The notes beneath the pieces are model-generated. The model ran no database searches. It was not told where the DNA came from and saw nothing but the letters and a program-made list of their open reading frames with translations. Shown here piece after piece: positions 25,910 through 34,944 of a stretch of 64,000 nucleotides of DNA (positions within the stretch are counted from its first letter, which is position 1; each line of letters begins with the position of its first letter). Source of the DNA: an uncultured Pseudomonadales bacterium (GTDB lineage: Bacteria > Pseudomonadota > Gammaproteobacteria > Pseudomonadales > Azotimanducaceae); the NCBI GenBank assembly GCA_943787425.1, contig CALSMJ010000006.1, forward strand, positions 58,374 to 122,373. The letters are read 5' to 3'. The position numbers were made by a program, and so were the translations under genes.

Positions 25910-27836
25910 TGAATCAAACGATCCCGCCAACTAAGGGTTCTAAAAAGGACAATGAGCCCGACCGAGATCACGCTATGTTCGATGCAGAGTTATCGGGCAA
26001 TGTGCTGAACTTTCAGTTGCTAAAACGCGTTCTGACGTGGCTCGTGCCCTACCGAATCAGTCTTTGGGTCAGCGCCGCGCTGGTATTGGTGGCAAGCTTT
26101 GCGGCGGTTTTAATGGAAGTCGTCATCAGCCGGGTGCTGGTGGACTACATTATCGTTGGCGACGTGAACAGCCCGATGCCCGACCTAGGCCTCATTGCCT
26201 TAACCCAGCAATTGGAACAAATCTTTGGTTTGCCGGCACTGTACGTGGCCGGCGGCTTGTTCTTCGTTTTGATGTCAATGGTCGCCCTGCTGGGCCATTG
26301 GCATCGCTTAACGCTGATCGACGCCATCGTCAAAGCGCTGCGGGATCTGCGCCAAGACTTGTTCGCGCACTTAGAATCGCGGCCCAGTTCGTTTTTCGAT
26401 CGTGTGCCGGTCGGGCGCATCATGACGCGGGTAACCAACGATGTTGAAGCGCTCTACGAAATGCTCCGAGGCCTTGGGAGTTTGGTGGGCGAGTTCGTGC
26501 CGTTTTTCGTGGCCCTCACGATCATGTTGTCGACCAGTGTTGAGTTGACGCTTATTTTGTTGTTACTGGTGCCGGTCGTTGGTTCGGCCACTTACTTTTT
26601 TCGGCAAGCCTCGCGCGAGATCTTTCGGCAAGTTCGAAATAGCGTGAGTGCACTTAACCAATTTCTGCAAGAAAACCTTTCAGGGATGCAGGTTGTGCAA
26701 CTCAGTCAGCGTCAGGATCAGAATCGTGCGGCCTACACCAAAATTAACCAATTGAACTTAGAGCAGGAAAACCGTTCGATCAATTTAACGACTTATTATG
26801 GCGCGTTTAACGATTCGTTGGCCTCCATTGGACTCGGCATCATCATCTACTATGGCGGCGGTTCAGTGGTGCAATCGGAAATGTCGCTTGGTGGCGTGAT
26901 TTTGTTCACGCGGTTTATGAATATGTTATTCACGCCCGTGGTTTTGTTAGGGGAGCAACTGAATGTCTTATTCCGTGCCATGGCCAGCGGCGAGCGCATT
27001 TTTCAAGCCTTGGACTGGGATGAACAAATCCGCGAACCCAGTCATCCCGTGACGTTGCCCAAGCGGCTTGAAGGTCGGGTCGAATTCAGAGGGTTATCCT
27101 TTGGTTACACCAAAGACACACAAGTATTAGACAACGTGAGTGTTTAATTGAACCCGGTAAAAAATTGGCCATTGTGGGGCCAACCGGTTCAGGCAAAAGC
27201 ACGATGATTCGATTGCTGGGACGTTTTTATGATTTCCCGGACGGCATGATTTTTCTAGATGGGATTGATTTGCAACATATTCCCTCGCGGTCAGTCCGCC
27301 GCAGAATTGGCGTGGTACTCCAAGATTTTCACATCTTCTCTGGCTCAATTTTAGAGAACATTACCTTGTCCGATCCCTTGATCACGCGAGCGCGTGCCAT
27401 TGAGGCCGCCAAGACCGTGAATGCGCATCATTTTATTGAGGCGCTGCCGGAAGGCTATGACGCACCCTTGGTTGAACGCGGCGCGAATCTGTCACAAGGT
27501 CAACGCCAGTTATTGGCGTTTGCGCGGGTGCTGGCAGCCGATCCCGAAATTTTGATTTTGGATGAAGCCACCGCCAGTATCGATACCGAGACCGAGCAGT
27601 TGATTCAAGAGGGGCTGCAGCGTTTGATGCAGGGTCGTACCAGCATCTTAATTGCGCATCGCTTACAGACGATCCAAGAAGCCGACCATGTGATGGTGCT
27701 TGAGCTTGGCAAAGTTCGAGAATACGGCACACATCAAGCGCTCATCGCGCAGGGTGGCCTGTATAAAACCCTGCACGATCTGCAATTTCAGACGCTCTCA
27801 ACTGCGGTTACACCGTCTGATCTTGCGCCTGAGTGA
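25909..27836 (+). pseudogene. ABC exporter half-transporter, second subunit (MdlB-like), frameshifted
   Basis: The ATG at 25909 overlaps the stop of the first subunit. The first frame gives a full membrane domain and the start of the ATPase (LSFGYTKDTQVLDNVSV) and then meets TAA at 27145. The ATPase resumes in the -1 frame (PGKKLAIVGPTGSGKST) and runs to 27836, with LSQGQRQ and ILILDEATASID, where the catalytic Glu is present. Adding one T to the TTT at 27142-27144 would restore NVSVLIEPGKK. The cause is a one-base deletion or a sequencing error. If the gene is intact, it supplies the only canonical ATPase site of the heterodimer. The last 29 bases overlap the convergent DUF1853 gene. Confidence 0.85.
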
Positions 27837-28713
27837 CCTCGAGCCAAGGCGCCATCACCACAAAGCCGCGTGATGTCTCAAGACCGTTGTCGTCCAGCAT
27901 CGCGACGTGGTGTGCATAGTGTTCCCGGCTAGATGATAAGGCGGCCAGACAGCGATCGGCGGGTAAGCGTTCATCCACCGGGACGGCTTGCAACTCGCTC
28001 AACCAGTCGCGTTTGGTGAGCGGTCGAAATCGTTGTGAGCCATTGGTAAACCGGCTGATAAAGTCGTCGACGGTTAACCACCAACCTCTCAAGTGATCTG
28101 CCGTGATGGTCTCAGGGTACTGCCATTGCTGATCCAGCCACGCCGAATAAGGATGAAACAATCGGCCTTTGACGATCCCTTTGACTTTGGCGTTTGAGGC
28201 CCCAAATCGGCTTTTGAGTAAGGTTTGGCCTGCCAGCGTTGTCGCCAACGTCATTTGGTGGCTGAGCAAGCGCTGCAGCTTAAGATCCAGACGATCGGTC
28301 GGGTTGGGGCCAAACCAGGCGTTGGTCTGAGTCGTGTCCCCAGTGCCGAGATAAAACTTTATCGCCAGTTCCCAATGCTCAAGGGTGGTGCCATGACCAA
28401 CGATGAGGTCGAATTCACCCAAGGTGGCGGCCGGTCCCTGGACCTGAAGATTACTCGCTAGCAATTCATAGCCTTTCAAATGCGTCAGCGCACATTGCCA
28501 AAGTCGCTCGAACTGAATCCCCAACCGGAAGCGTTGCCAGTCGGTTGGTGCCGGCCACGTGTGGGGTGCTGATTCGAAGGCAAGTTCGGCGAAGAAGTGT
28601 TTGCTGGGGAAGCCCCGCTCGGGCAGTTGGATCAGAGGTGGGCTATAAACACACCAAAACCCATCGCGTTGACGCTGTTGGTCGCCGGGATCATCCGTTG
28701 AAGGGTTTATCAT
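27808..28713 (-). CDS. DUF1853 family protein
   Basis: 301 residues of the DUF1853 family, of unknown function and nuclease-like fold by some predictions. The conserved stretches are seen: GEFDLIVGHG, HWELAIKFYLGTGD, WFGPNPTDRLDLKLQRLLSHQ, and a tryptophan-rich C-terminal half. The middle motif, with acidic and E..K residues (GEFD...WELAIKF), resembles a restriction-endonuclease-like core, which is inference only. The start lies in the divergent gap before the esterase gene. Confidence 0.8.
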   Translation of the reverse strand: MINPSTDDPGDQQRQRDGFWCVYSPPLIQLPERGFPSKHFFAELAFESAPHTWPAPTDWQRFRLGIQFERLWQCALTHLKGYELLASNLQVQGPAATLGEFDLIVGHGTTLEHWELAIKFYLGTGDTTQTNAWFGPNPTDRLDLKLQRLLSHQMTLATTLAGQTLLKSRFGASNAKVKGIVKGRLFHPYSAWLDQQWQYPETITADHLRGWWLTVDDFISRFTNGSQRFRPLTKRDWLSELQAVPVDERLPADRCLAALSSSREHYAHHVAMLDDNGLETSRGFVVMAPWLEVTQAQDQTV

Positions 28714-28797
28714 ATTTTAAAGTACACCGGGGACGTTACAGGCAAGCGGTGTATTATACTGCACAACCGCCGGCAGTTTGATTGATAGAGAGTAACT

Positions 28798-29709
28798 ATG
28801 AGCTTTAGAGCGAAGTTGATTAATTTTCTCCTCCGAAAAACCCTGAAAAAAATGCTCATTCAGCAGGGGGCGGACATCCCAGTTTTGCGACAACGGCTGG
28901 GCGCCAGTGAGCGCGCTGCCGGCAAGCCTCGTTTAGGGATCCAGATCGAGGACATTGACCTCGATGGTTTAGGCCTTCAAAAAGTGGTCCATGACGACTG
29001 CACGTCTCAGCAAGCGGTACTGTACTTTCATGGTGGGGGGTATGTGCTGGCGGGTTCAGCTGGACATGTTGCGCTTGCGGGGCGGTTGTCAGAGCTCGCC
29101 GGCGTGGCGGTCTATTTGGTTGATTATCGATTGGCACCTGAACAGCCTTTTCCGGCCGCCGTTGATGACGCGCTAAAGGCCTATCAAGGCTTGCTTGAAC
29201 GAGGTTATGAAGCCAGCAACCTAATCTTAGCAGGGGACTCCGCCGGCGGTGGCTTGGCGGCGGCCACCTTATTGAACCTTAAGAATCTTGGTTACCCTCA
29301 ACCCGCTGCCGCACTTTTGTTGTCACCTTGGCTTGACCTGTCGCTGAGTGGCGACAGCATGATCGGCAATAATGATAAGGATGTGATGCTCTCGACAGCC
29401 GTGCTGACCGCTTGGGCCAATGCGTATTTACAAGACCGAGATCCACTGGCGCCTCTGGCGTCGCCGATTTACGGCGACCTGTCCGGGCTGGCGCCCATTC
29501 TCGTGCACGTCGGCAGTACGGAAGTTCTGCGCTCAGATGCTGAAGACTTCGTCGATCGAGTTATTGAGCAGGGCGGTTCTGCAGTCTTGAAGATCTGGGA
29601 TGACCTGCCGCATGTGTTCCAAGTGCTGCTCGGCCGGGTCCCCGAAGCAGAAGAATCCATTGCGTTGCTTGCGCAGTATTGTCTCCAGCAGCTCAAGCCC
29701 AAAACGTGA
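28798..29709 (+). CDS. Alpha/beta hydrolase, hormone-sensitive lipase family esterase
   Basis: A 303-residue carboxylesterase of family IV. The oxyanion motif is HGGGYVLAG (near residue 78), the nucleophile Ser is in GDSAGGGLAA, the acid is in the DAEDFVDR region, and His is in LPHVFQ. No signal peptide, so it is cytoplasmic. A TATACT at 28755-28760 upstream could be a -10 box. Its stop overlaps the probable GTG start of the next gene. The substrate may be any short-chain ester, or a lactone in the catabolic region that follows. Confidence 0.9.
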   Translation: MSFRAKLINFLLRKTLKKMLIQQGADIPVLRQRLGASERAAGKPRLGIQIEDIDLDGLGLQKVVHDDCTSQQAVLYFHGGGYVLAGSAGHVALAGRLSELAGVAVYLVDYRLAPEQPFPAAVDDALKAYQGLLERGYEASNLILAGDSAGGGLAAATLLNLKNLGYPQPAAALLLSPWLDLSLSGDSMIGNNDKDVMLSTAVLTAWANAYLQDRDPLAPLASPIYGDLSGLAPILVHVGSTEVLRSDAEDFVDRVIEQGGSAVLKIWDDLPHVFQVLLGRVPEAEESIALLAQYCLQQLKPKT

Positions 29710-31901
29710 TCTCCTCGGCGGTCAAGTCAAGGCAGTTGGTCTTACTCGGTGGTGGGCATGCCCATATCGGCGTATTGCGCAGGCTTGGCATGCACCCTGA
29801 GCCGGATCTCAAAGTAACGTTGGTGAGCCCGAGTCGAGAAACCCCGTACTCTGGGCTCTTGCCTGGTGTGATTGGCGGGCATTTTCCAGAGCAAGATTTA
29901 TACATCGATTTAGGTCGGCTGTGTCAATTTGCAGGTGCGGAGTTGATCTTGGCGGCCGCCACAGCCCTTGATCCAGCGCGCTCAGAAATCGGATTAGAAA
30001 ATCGACCGAATCTAGTCTATGACTACTTGTCCATTGACGTGGGCATTGAGCCCGCTTTATCGGATCTCGCAGAATTTGATGAAGCGCTTGTGCCCGTAAA
30101 GCCCATTTCCGGATTTATGACCCGCTTTAAGTCGGTTTATGAGCAATATCGTGGCGGAGGTGCCTTTGCTGTCGTTGGGGCTGGGGCGGCGGGCCTTGAA
30201 TTGGCATTCGCGTTAAATCATCGGCTTCGCGGCAAGGCCCAAAAAAATGATTGGCCAAAACCACTCATTTATTTATGTCAGGCGACACAAGCGCTGCTGC
30301 CTGAGGCGCCGCGTCGACTGCAGGCGGGCCTTCAAAAGGCGCTGGCCGACCAAGGCATTCAATTTCAACCCGAGTTTCGCGCGGTTCGCCAAGGCGCGGG
30401 CCAGCTGGTGTCCGCAAGTGGGGCAGTATTACAAGTCGATCAAGTTTTTTGGGCAACCGGCGCCGCGCCCCAAGCCTTTCTGCAGAACAGCGATTTAGCG
30501 CTTACCCAATCTGGATTTATCGCGGTAGGCCCAAATTTGCAATCACTGAGTCACCCGAATGTCTTCGCGGTTGGGGATGCGGCCGATATGGTTGCGCAAT
30601 CTCGACCCAAAGCAGGGGTCTATGCTGTCCGTCAGGCGCCGGTGCTGTTTAAAAACTTAATCAGGATGCATCGCGGCCAGCCTTTGACGCGGTTTAAGCC
30701 GCAGTCACGATATCTGTCGTTGATCTCATTGGGAGAGCAAAGGGCGCTAGCCTACAAAGGTCCCTTTTGGGGTTGGGGGCGCAGCCTTTGGCGCCTCAAA
30801 CGCAGCATTGATTACAGATTTTTGGATTCGTTTAAAAATTTGCCAGTGATGACACCGCCGAGCTTATCGAATGCGCAAGCGATAGATCCCAATACGCAGT
30901 GCCGCGGGTGTGGCGCAAAGGTTGCCTCGAGTATTCTGAGCGAGGTGCTGTCTGAGCTAGACCCTGATGGCGGCCGGGTCTTGGATGACTCGGCGGTGCT
31001 GACGCCACCAAGCGGCGAGCTCATGATTCAATCAGTTGATGCGTTTCGCCCCATTGTTGATGACCCGTATGTGCTGGCGAAAATCGCGGTCGTGCATGCC
31101 GTGAGCGATATTTACGCCATGGGCGGCCGCGTGGGGCCGGTTATGGTCAATTTAACGTTGCCCTATGCCAGTGAAGCCATTACGCGCTCGCTCCTGCAGC
31201 AAGTCATGGCGGGGGTGCTCAGCCAAACGAGGGCTGAGGGCGGACAGTTGGTTGGGGGCCACACAGCCGAGGGCCTCGAGCTCAATATTTCGGTCAGTGT
31301 GACGGGCTGGGCGCCGGCGAGTGAGATCAAAACCAGTCGAGGCGCGCAATTGGGTGATCGCTTAGTCCTGACGAAAGCGCTCGGGACGGGCACCTTATTC
31401 GCAGCGTCAATGCGCGGCCTTGCGGCGCCTTCGTGGATCAATCAGGCCGTTGCGATGATGTCGCAGTCTAACCGAGCGGCAGGCGCCCTGGTTGTAGCGC
31501 CGTCGATCCATGCTGTCACTGACGTGACTGGTTTTGGGCTCGCAGGCCATCTGCAGAGTATGTTAGCACCAGGCCAAGGCGCGGACTTGATACTGCCGAA
31601 CCTGCCGGTACTGAAAGGGGCGTTAACCAGTCTGTCAGAGCTGGGCGTTTACAGCACCGCCCATGACAATAATCAGCGCGCCGCTTCCTCGGTGCGCACC
31701 CAGGCCTTTTCGGACGAGCGCCTCTTGGCTCGGCAGTCGTTGTTGTTTGATCCTCAGACTTCTGGTGGGTTGTTAATCAGCGTCGCCCCGGACGCCTGCG
31801 AAGGCCTTGTTGCGCGATTACAGGCGTTGGGCTTTGATCAGGCGGCCGTCATTGGCACGATCACGGATCAAGCGGGTATTGCTGCCATGGCTGATGTGTA
31901 A
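29706..31901 (+). CDS. selD: NADH dehydrogenase-like / selenophosphate synthase (SelD) fusion
   Basis: About 731 residues with two enzymes in one chain. Residues about 5-375 are a pyridine nucleotide-disulfide oxidoreductase of NDH-2 type (VLLGGGHAHIGVLRR, VVGAGAAGLELAFAL, NVFAVGDAADM). Residues about 395-731 are SelD, which makes selenophosphate from selenide and ATP. The catalytic pair is Cys and Lys in CRGCGAKVASS; Cys is encoded by TGT, so no selenocysteine. ATP- and Mg-binding parts appear in DDSAVL, AVSDIYAMGG and DVTGFGLAGH. I start it at GTG 29706, overlapping the esterase stop; TTG 29679 is an alternative. No selA, selB or mnmH is in the window. Confidence 0.9.
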   Translation: MISSAVKSRQLVLLGGGHAHIGVLRRLGMHPEPDLKVTLVSPSRETPYSGLLPGVIGGHFPEQDLYIDLGRLCQFAGAELILAAATALDPARSEIGLENRPNLVYDYLSIDVGIEPALSDLAEFDEALVPVKPISGFMTRFKSVYEQYRGGGAFAVVGAGAAGLELAFALNHRLRGKAQKNDWPKPLIYLCQATQALLPEAPRRLQAGLQKALADQGIQFQPEFRAVRQGAGQLVSASGAVLQVDQVFWATGAAPQAFLQNSDLALTQSGFIAVGPNLQSLSHPNVFAVGDAADMVAQSRPKAGVYAVRQAPVLFKNLIRMHRGQPLTRFKPQSRYLSLISLGEQRALAYKGPFWGWGRSLWRLKRSIDYRFLDSFKNLPVMTPPSLSNAQAIDPNTQCRGCGAKVASSILSEVLSELDPDGGRVLDDSAVLTPPSGELMIQSVDAFRPIVDDPYVLAKIAVVHAVSDIYAMGGRVGPVMVNLTLPYASEAITRSLLQQVMAGVLSQTRAEGGQLVGGHTAEGLELNISVSVTGWAPASEIKTSRGAQLGDRLVLTKALGTGTLFAASMRGLAAPSWINQAVAMMSQSNRAAGALVVAPSIHAVTDVTGFGLAGHLQSMLAPGQGADLILPNLPVLKGALTSLSELGVYSTAHDNNQRAASSVRTQAFSDERLLARQSLLFDPQTSGGLLISVAPDACEGLVARLQALGFDQAAVIGTITDQAGIAAMADV

Positions 31902-31978
31902 AGACCGGGCATCGGTTCACTTGCGCAAACAGGGGTTAATTGTATGATGCAAGAGACGTGGATTACGGCAGGCCCCGC

Positions 31979-33046
31979 ATGAATGCAGAATACAATCCAG
32001 ATTTTGACCCGACCGGCATAGAAGGCGGCGTCGATACCAATCAATTACCTTGGATTGAGCTGGGCTGCGCGCCAGGCTGGCAATTTAAGCCGCTGCGGGC
32101 CAGTCGCGAAAGCGGCATGTTCTCAGCGATTGTCAAACTGAACCAAGGCGTCCGCACGACGAATTTATTGCACCTCGGTGCGATGGATTTGCTCATCCTC
32201 TCGGGCGAACTCAACTATATCGACGGCCCGCTGGCCGGCAGTATCGGTCCCGGCATTTGGGGTTACGTGCCGGCCAATGCCTGTGTGGCCGGATTGGAGG
32301 CGATACAAGATACCGAATTTCTTGCAAATTTTTATGGTCCGGTTGCCTTCTTGTCCCAGCAGCGCGCTGTGCTCAGTCTGTTAACGGCGATGGACCTGCA
32401 GCAGGGCGCTGATACCCATGGCGTCACATTGGTGCCGAATACGCTGGCTGAATGCATGCAGCCCAGAGCGCAGGCCGTCCATGCAGCGGCCAAGCCACTG
32501 GCCATTGCAGGCCCTTGCGCCGGTGAATTGGTCAATGCGCAAGCGGCTGCGGCCGATTTTGTGCATCCGCATTTCGTCGATACCCGCGCCATCGCCTGGA
32601 TTGTTGATCCAACCTTGCCCGACATTGGCCTGAAAGTACTTCGGGTCAGCGAAGAAACGGGCGTTAGTTCCTTGATTGTTCGGCATAACGGCGTCGCCGG
32701 TCCGCATTACCATTTGGGCGCTGCCGATTTTCTGGTGCTCAATGGCCACATAGGATATCGAGCAGGCCCGCCGCAAGGCTACGGGCCAGGCGTTTGGTTT
32801 TATGAGCCTGCCGGGGCCCGCCATGAAGCCACCCAGCGCGTAGGCGATCACGAGGATCTCATTTACACCGCCAATGTTTATGGTCCGATTCAGTTCGATG
32901 AGGGGCCTGGCACGCCCATCAACGCGGTGCAGTCGTGGATGCAATATAAGCAGGCCGCGACAGCCTTTGGTATTAAGCTTGTGGCCAATCAATTTGAGTC
33001 TGATTCGTCGCTACTAGCCTGGGCGCCGATCGGTTCTGCAGGATAA
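31979..33046 (+). CDS. Double-cupin protein (dihydroxyacetophenone dioxygenase-like)
   Basis: About 355 residues with two related cupin domains. The first is at about 20-150 (NLLHLGAMDLLILSGELNYIDG...GPGIWGYVPANA). The second is at about 190-340 (SLIVRHNGVAGPHYHLGAADFLVLNGHIGYRAG...GVWFYEPAGARHEA). The second keeps the metal-binding histidines (HYH and H of GARHEA); the first has lost most of them. The arrangement resembles ChrR-type cupins and 2,4'-dihydroxyacetophenone dioxygenase. I choose ATG 31979 over the TTG at 31940. A role in the neighbouring oxidative pathway is likely but unproven. Confidence 0.78.
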   Translation: MNAEYNPDFDPTGIEGGVDTNQLPWIELGCAPGWQFKPLRASRESGMFSAIVKLNQGVRTTNLLHLGAMDLLILSGELNYIDGPLAGSIGPGIWGYVPANACVAGLEAIQDTEFLANFYGPVAFLSQQRAVLSLLTAMDLQQGADTHGVTLVPNTLAECMQPRAQAVHAAAKPLAIAGPCAGELVNAQAAAADFVHPHFVDTRAIAWIVDPTLPDIGLKVLRVSEETGVSSLIVRHNGVAGPHYHLGAADFLVLNGHIGYRAGPPQGYGPGVWFYEPAGARHEATQRVGDHEDLIYTANVYGPIQFDEGPGTPINAVQSWMQYKQAATAFGIKLVANQFESDSSLLAWAPIGSAG

Positions 33047-33358
33047 GTCGAGTGCTGACGCCGAAAGGTTCAGCGCATTATCGGCCGGTGAAGGAGACGA
33101 ATCCAATGGAATGGCGCATCCGAACACGAAGCAGGATGAACGCGGCGGATCATAAGACCAGCCAGCCCGGCACGCGCAAGCTCGAGCGTCCGCTTGTCGA
33201 GGTCCTGCGCCGAAGGATGGGCACCCTGGATAACGACCAGTTTAAAGGCGCGAGCACCGATACGCGGACGGCGAGGCGTCGAGGTTCGCGGGCGTTCCGC
33301 GCCGCACCAGTCCGCTCAAGACAATGCGCAATCACTGCGATCTCAAAGGGGTGCGGCC
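33047..33358. other. Intergenic region between cupin and amidohydrolase genes
   Basis: 312 bases. An open frame of 105 codons (33052-33369) crosses it, but its Arg/Ser/Thr-rich product looks like translated noncoding or decayed sequence, and the reverse frame is no better. AAGGGG about eight bases ahead of ATG 33359 is the ribosome binding site of the next gene. I see no other structure. Confidence 0.45.
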
Positions 33359-34354
33359 ATGACGCTTGAGTCCGCTGAGACCATTGATGTTCACGCCCAC
33401 GCGGTGCTTGAAGCGACGATGGGGGCCGCAGGCGCGCACGGCCCAACCTTAAGTTATGATGCGCGACCGACGTTTAAGGTGGCCAATTACGAGCTTGCAG
33501 GCGTTCAGTATCGCGGCAGCCCGTTTATGGACCCTGACCTTCGAATCCGGGCAATGGATCAAGCTGGAATCGATTTTCAAATCCTCTCGCCGAATCCGTT
33601 GACCTATTTTCACTTTATTGAGGCCGTTCAGGGACAAGCGTTTTGTCGCACCCACAATGATGCTTTGTCGGCACTGGTTCAGAATTATCCCGACCGGCTC
33701 GCAGCTTTTGCCAGTCTGCCAATGCAGGATATTGGCTTTGCCGTTGAAGAATTAGAGCGAGCCGTGCGAGAGCTTGGATTTCTGGGTGCTTATATCGGGA
33801 CTGATTTTGGCATGCCGCTGAATGATGTCCGGCTCAACCCGTTTTATGAAAAGCTGGTTGATCTGAATGTCCCACTCTTTATCCATCCGGCCCCAGCCGG
33901 CATTGACGGGCCTTTGGGCGATGCCAATCTGAAGCAATTTGACTTGGATATTATTGTTGGGTTTGCCGCCCAGGAGACCATCGCAGTGTGCACCTTAATT
34001 TATGGCGGCGTTTTGCAGCGCTACCCCGAATTGGATATTTGTCTGAGTCATGGTGGCGGGGCAACCGGTTATGCCTATGGGCGGATGCGCATGGCGGCGC
34101 AGAAACGACCCTGGGCCAGTGCCGAATTGCAAGTAGATGGCGCGTTTGATGCGCTCCTACATCGGCTATGGTTTGATACCCATGTTCATGATGCGGCATC
34201 GCTTGCACTGCTGACCCAGCATGTTAACGAGGCGCACCTGGTGTTCGGCACCAACTTTTCTGGCTGGGATCAACAAGACTATAATGTTCGGCAGGAAGCA
34301 AAGCCCTACACCCATAATGCGCAAAGACTGTTACGAGCGGGAGCAATAACTTGA
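33359..34354 (+). CDS. Amidohydrolase 2 family metal-dependent hydrolase/decarboxylase
   Basis: About 331 residues of the ACMSD-like TIM-barrel family, which hydrolyse or decarboxylate ring-cleavage products and aromatic acids. The metal motif DVHAHAV is at the N-terminus. HPAPAG, the LSHGGG motif and the closing GTNFSGWD with metal-binding Asp replaced in part by this loop are visible. The frame is open back to 33194, but ATG 33359 has a good ribosome binding site and starts just ahead of the metal motif. The next gene's ATG overlaps its stop (TGATG). A ring-cleavage or decarboxylation step is inferred from context. Confidence 0.85.
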   Translation: MTLESAETIDVHAHAVLEATMGAAGAHGPTLSYDARPTFKVANYELAGVQYRGSPFMDPDLRIRAMDQAGIDFQILSPNPLTYFHFIEAVQGQAFCRTHNDALSALVQNYPDRLAAFASLPMQDIGFAVEELERAVRELGFLGAYIGTDFGMPLNDVRLNPFYEKLVDLNVPLFIHPAPAGIDGPLGDANLKQFDLDIIVGFAAQETIAVCTLIYGGVLQRYPELDICLSHGGGATGYAYGRMRMAAQKRPWASAELQVDGAFDALLHRLWFDTHVHDAASLALLTQHVNEAHLVFGTNFSGWDQQDYNVRQEAKPYTHNAQRLLRAGAIT

Positions 34355-34938
34355 TGAACACGGCTGTAACCCTTGCATCCTTGGCCGCGCGTTTAGATCG
34401 GCTTGAGTCGAAAGATGCCATTCGGGACATTGCGACGGCCTATGCCATTGCCTGCGATGAGCATGACATGCCAAGACTAATGAATTTGTTCACGGCGGAC
34501 GCCTGTTTCGATGCGCCCAATGGTTCCATGGTGGCAAATGGGAAAGCGGCTATTCAAACGTTGTTTGAAAAAACCTTTAAAATTCGAGGTCCGGCCTACC
34601 ATTGGACCCACGATGTCACCATTGAGATTGATCCGGCGGACCCCGATCGCGCGACGGGATTGGTTCTAAGCCATGCCGAAACCACGCCGAACGGCGTTGT
34701 CTCGATTGCTGCGATGCGCTACCAAGATGACTACCGCCGCGAAGCAGACGGCCAGTGGCGCTTTGCCAAGCGCGTGATCTCTTTTTTGTATTATGTCCCG
34801 GCGAGTGACTATGCCCAGGGTTTAAATCATCCAGATCGGGTGGTGATGAGTGGCAACCGGCTGAAAGCCGATTATCCAGAAGCGCTGCCCGCCTGGCAGG
34901 CCTTTATCAAGGCGCATGGCCCGCTAGACTTGGATTAA
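34354..34938 (+). CDS. SnoaL-like/NTF2-fold protein
   Basis: About 194 residues of the SnoaL-like alpha+beta barrel family, used as small hydroxylase subunits, isomerases and hydratases. The conserved opening is RLDRLESKDAIRDIATAYAIACDEHDMPRLMNLFTADACFD. The ATG overlaps the amidohydrolase stop and the Rieske oxygenase gene follows after 6 bases, so the three are co-transcribed. It could be the beta-like partner of that Rieske protein, since ring-hydroxylating beta subunits share this fold. Confidence 0.85.
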   Translation: MNTAVTLASLAARLDRLESKDAIRDIATAYAIACDEHDMPRLMNLFTADACFDAPNGSMVANGKAAIQTLFEKTFKIRGPAYHWTHDVTIEIDPADPDRATGLVLSHAETTPNGVVSIAAMRYQDDYRREADGQWRFAKRVISFLYYVPASDYAQGLNHPDRVVMSGNRLKADYPEALPAWQAFIKAHGPLDLD

Positions 34939-34944
34939 GATCAC

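Noticed and set aside
27136..27170. Programmed -1 frameshift in the second ABC subunit
   Set aside because: The junction has no X-XXY-YYZ slippery heptamer, and splitting an ATPase domain is not a known regulated site. A base deletion is simpler.
30897..30925. Selenocysteine in SelD
   Set aside because: The catalytic position is an ordinary TGT cysteine codon, with no in-frame TGA.
33052..33369. 105-codon open frame between cupin and amidohydrolase genes
   Set aside because: Arg/Ser/Thr-rich product with no motif, and it overlaps the well-supported amidohydrolase start. It may be decayed sequence.
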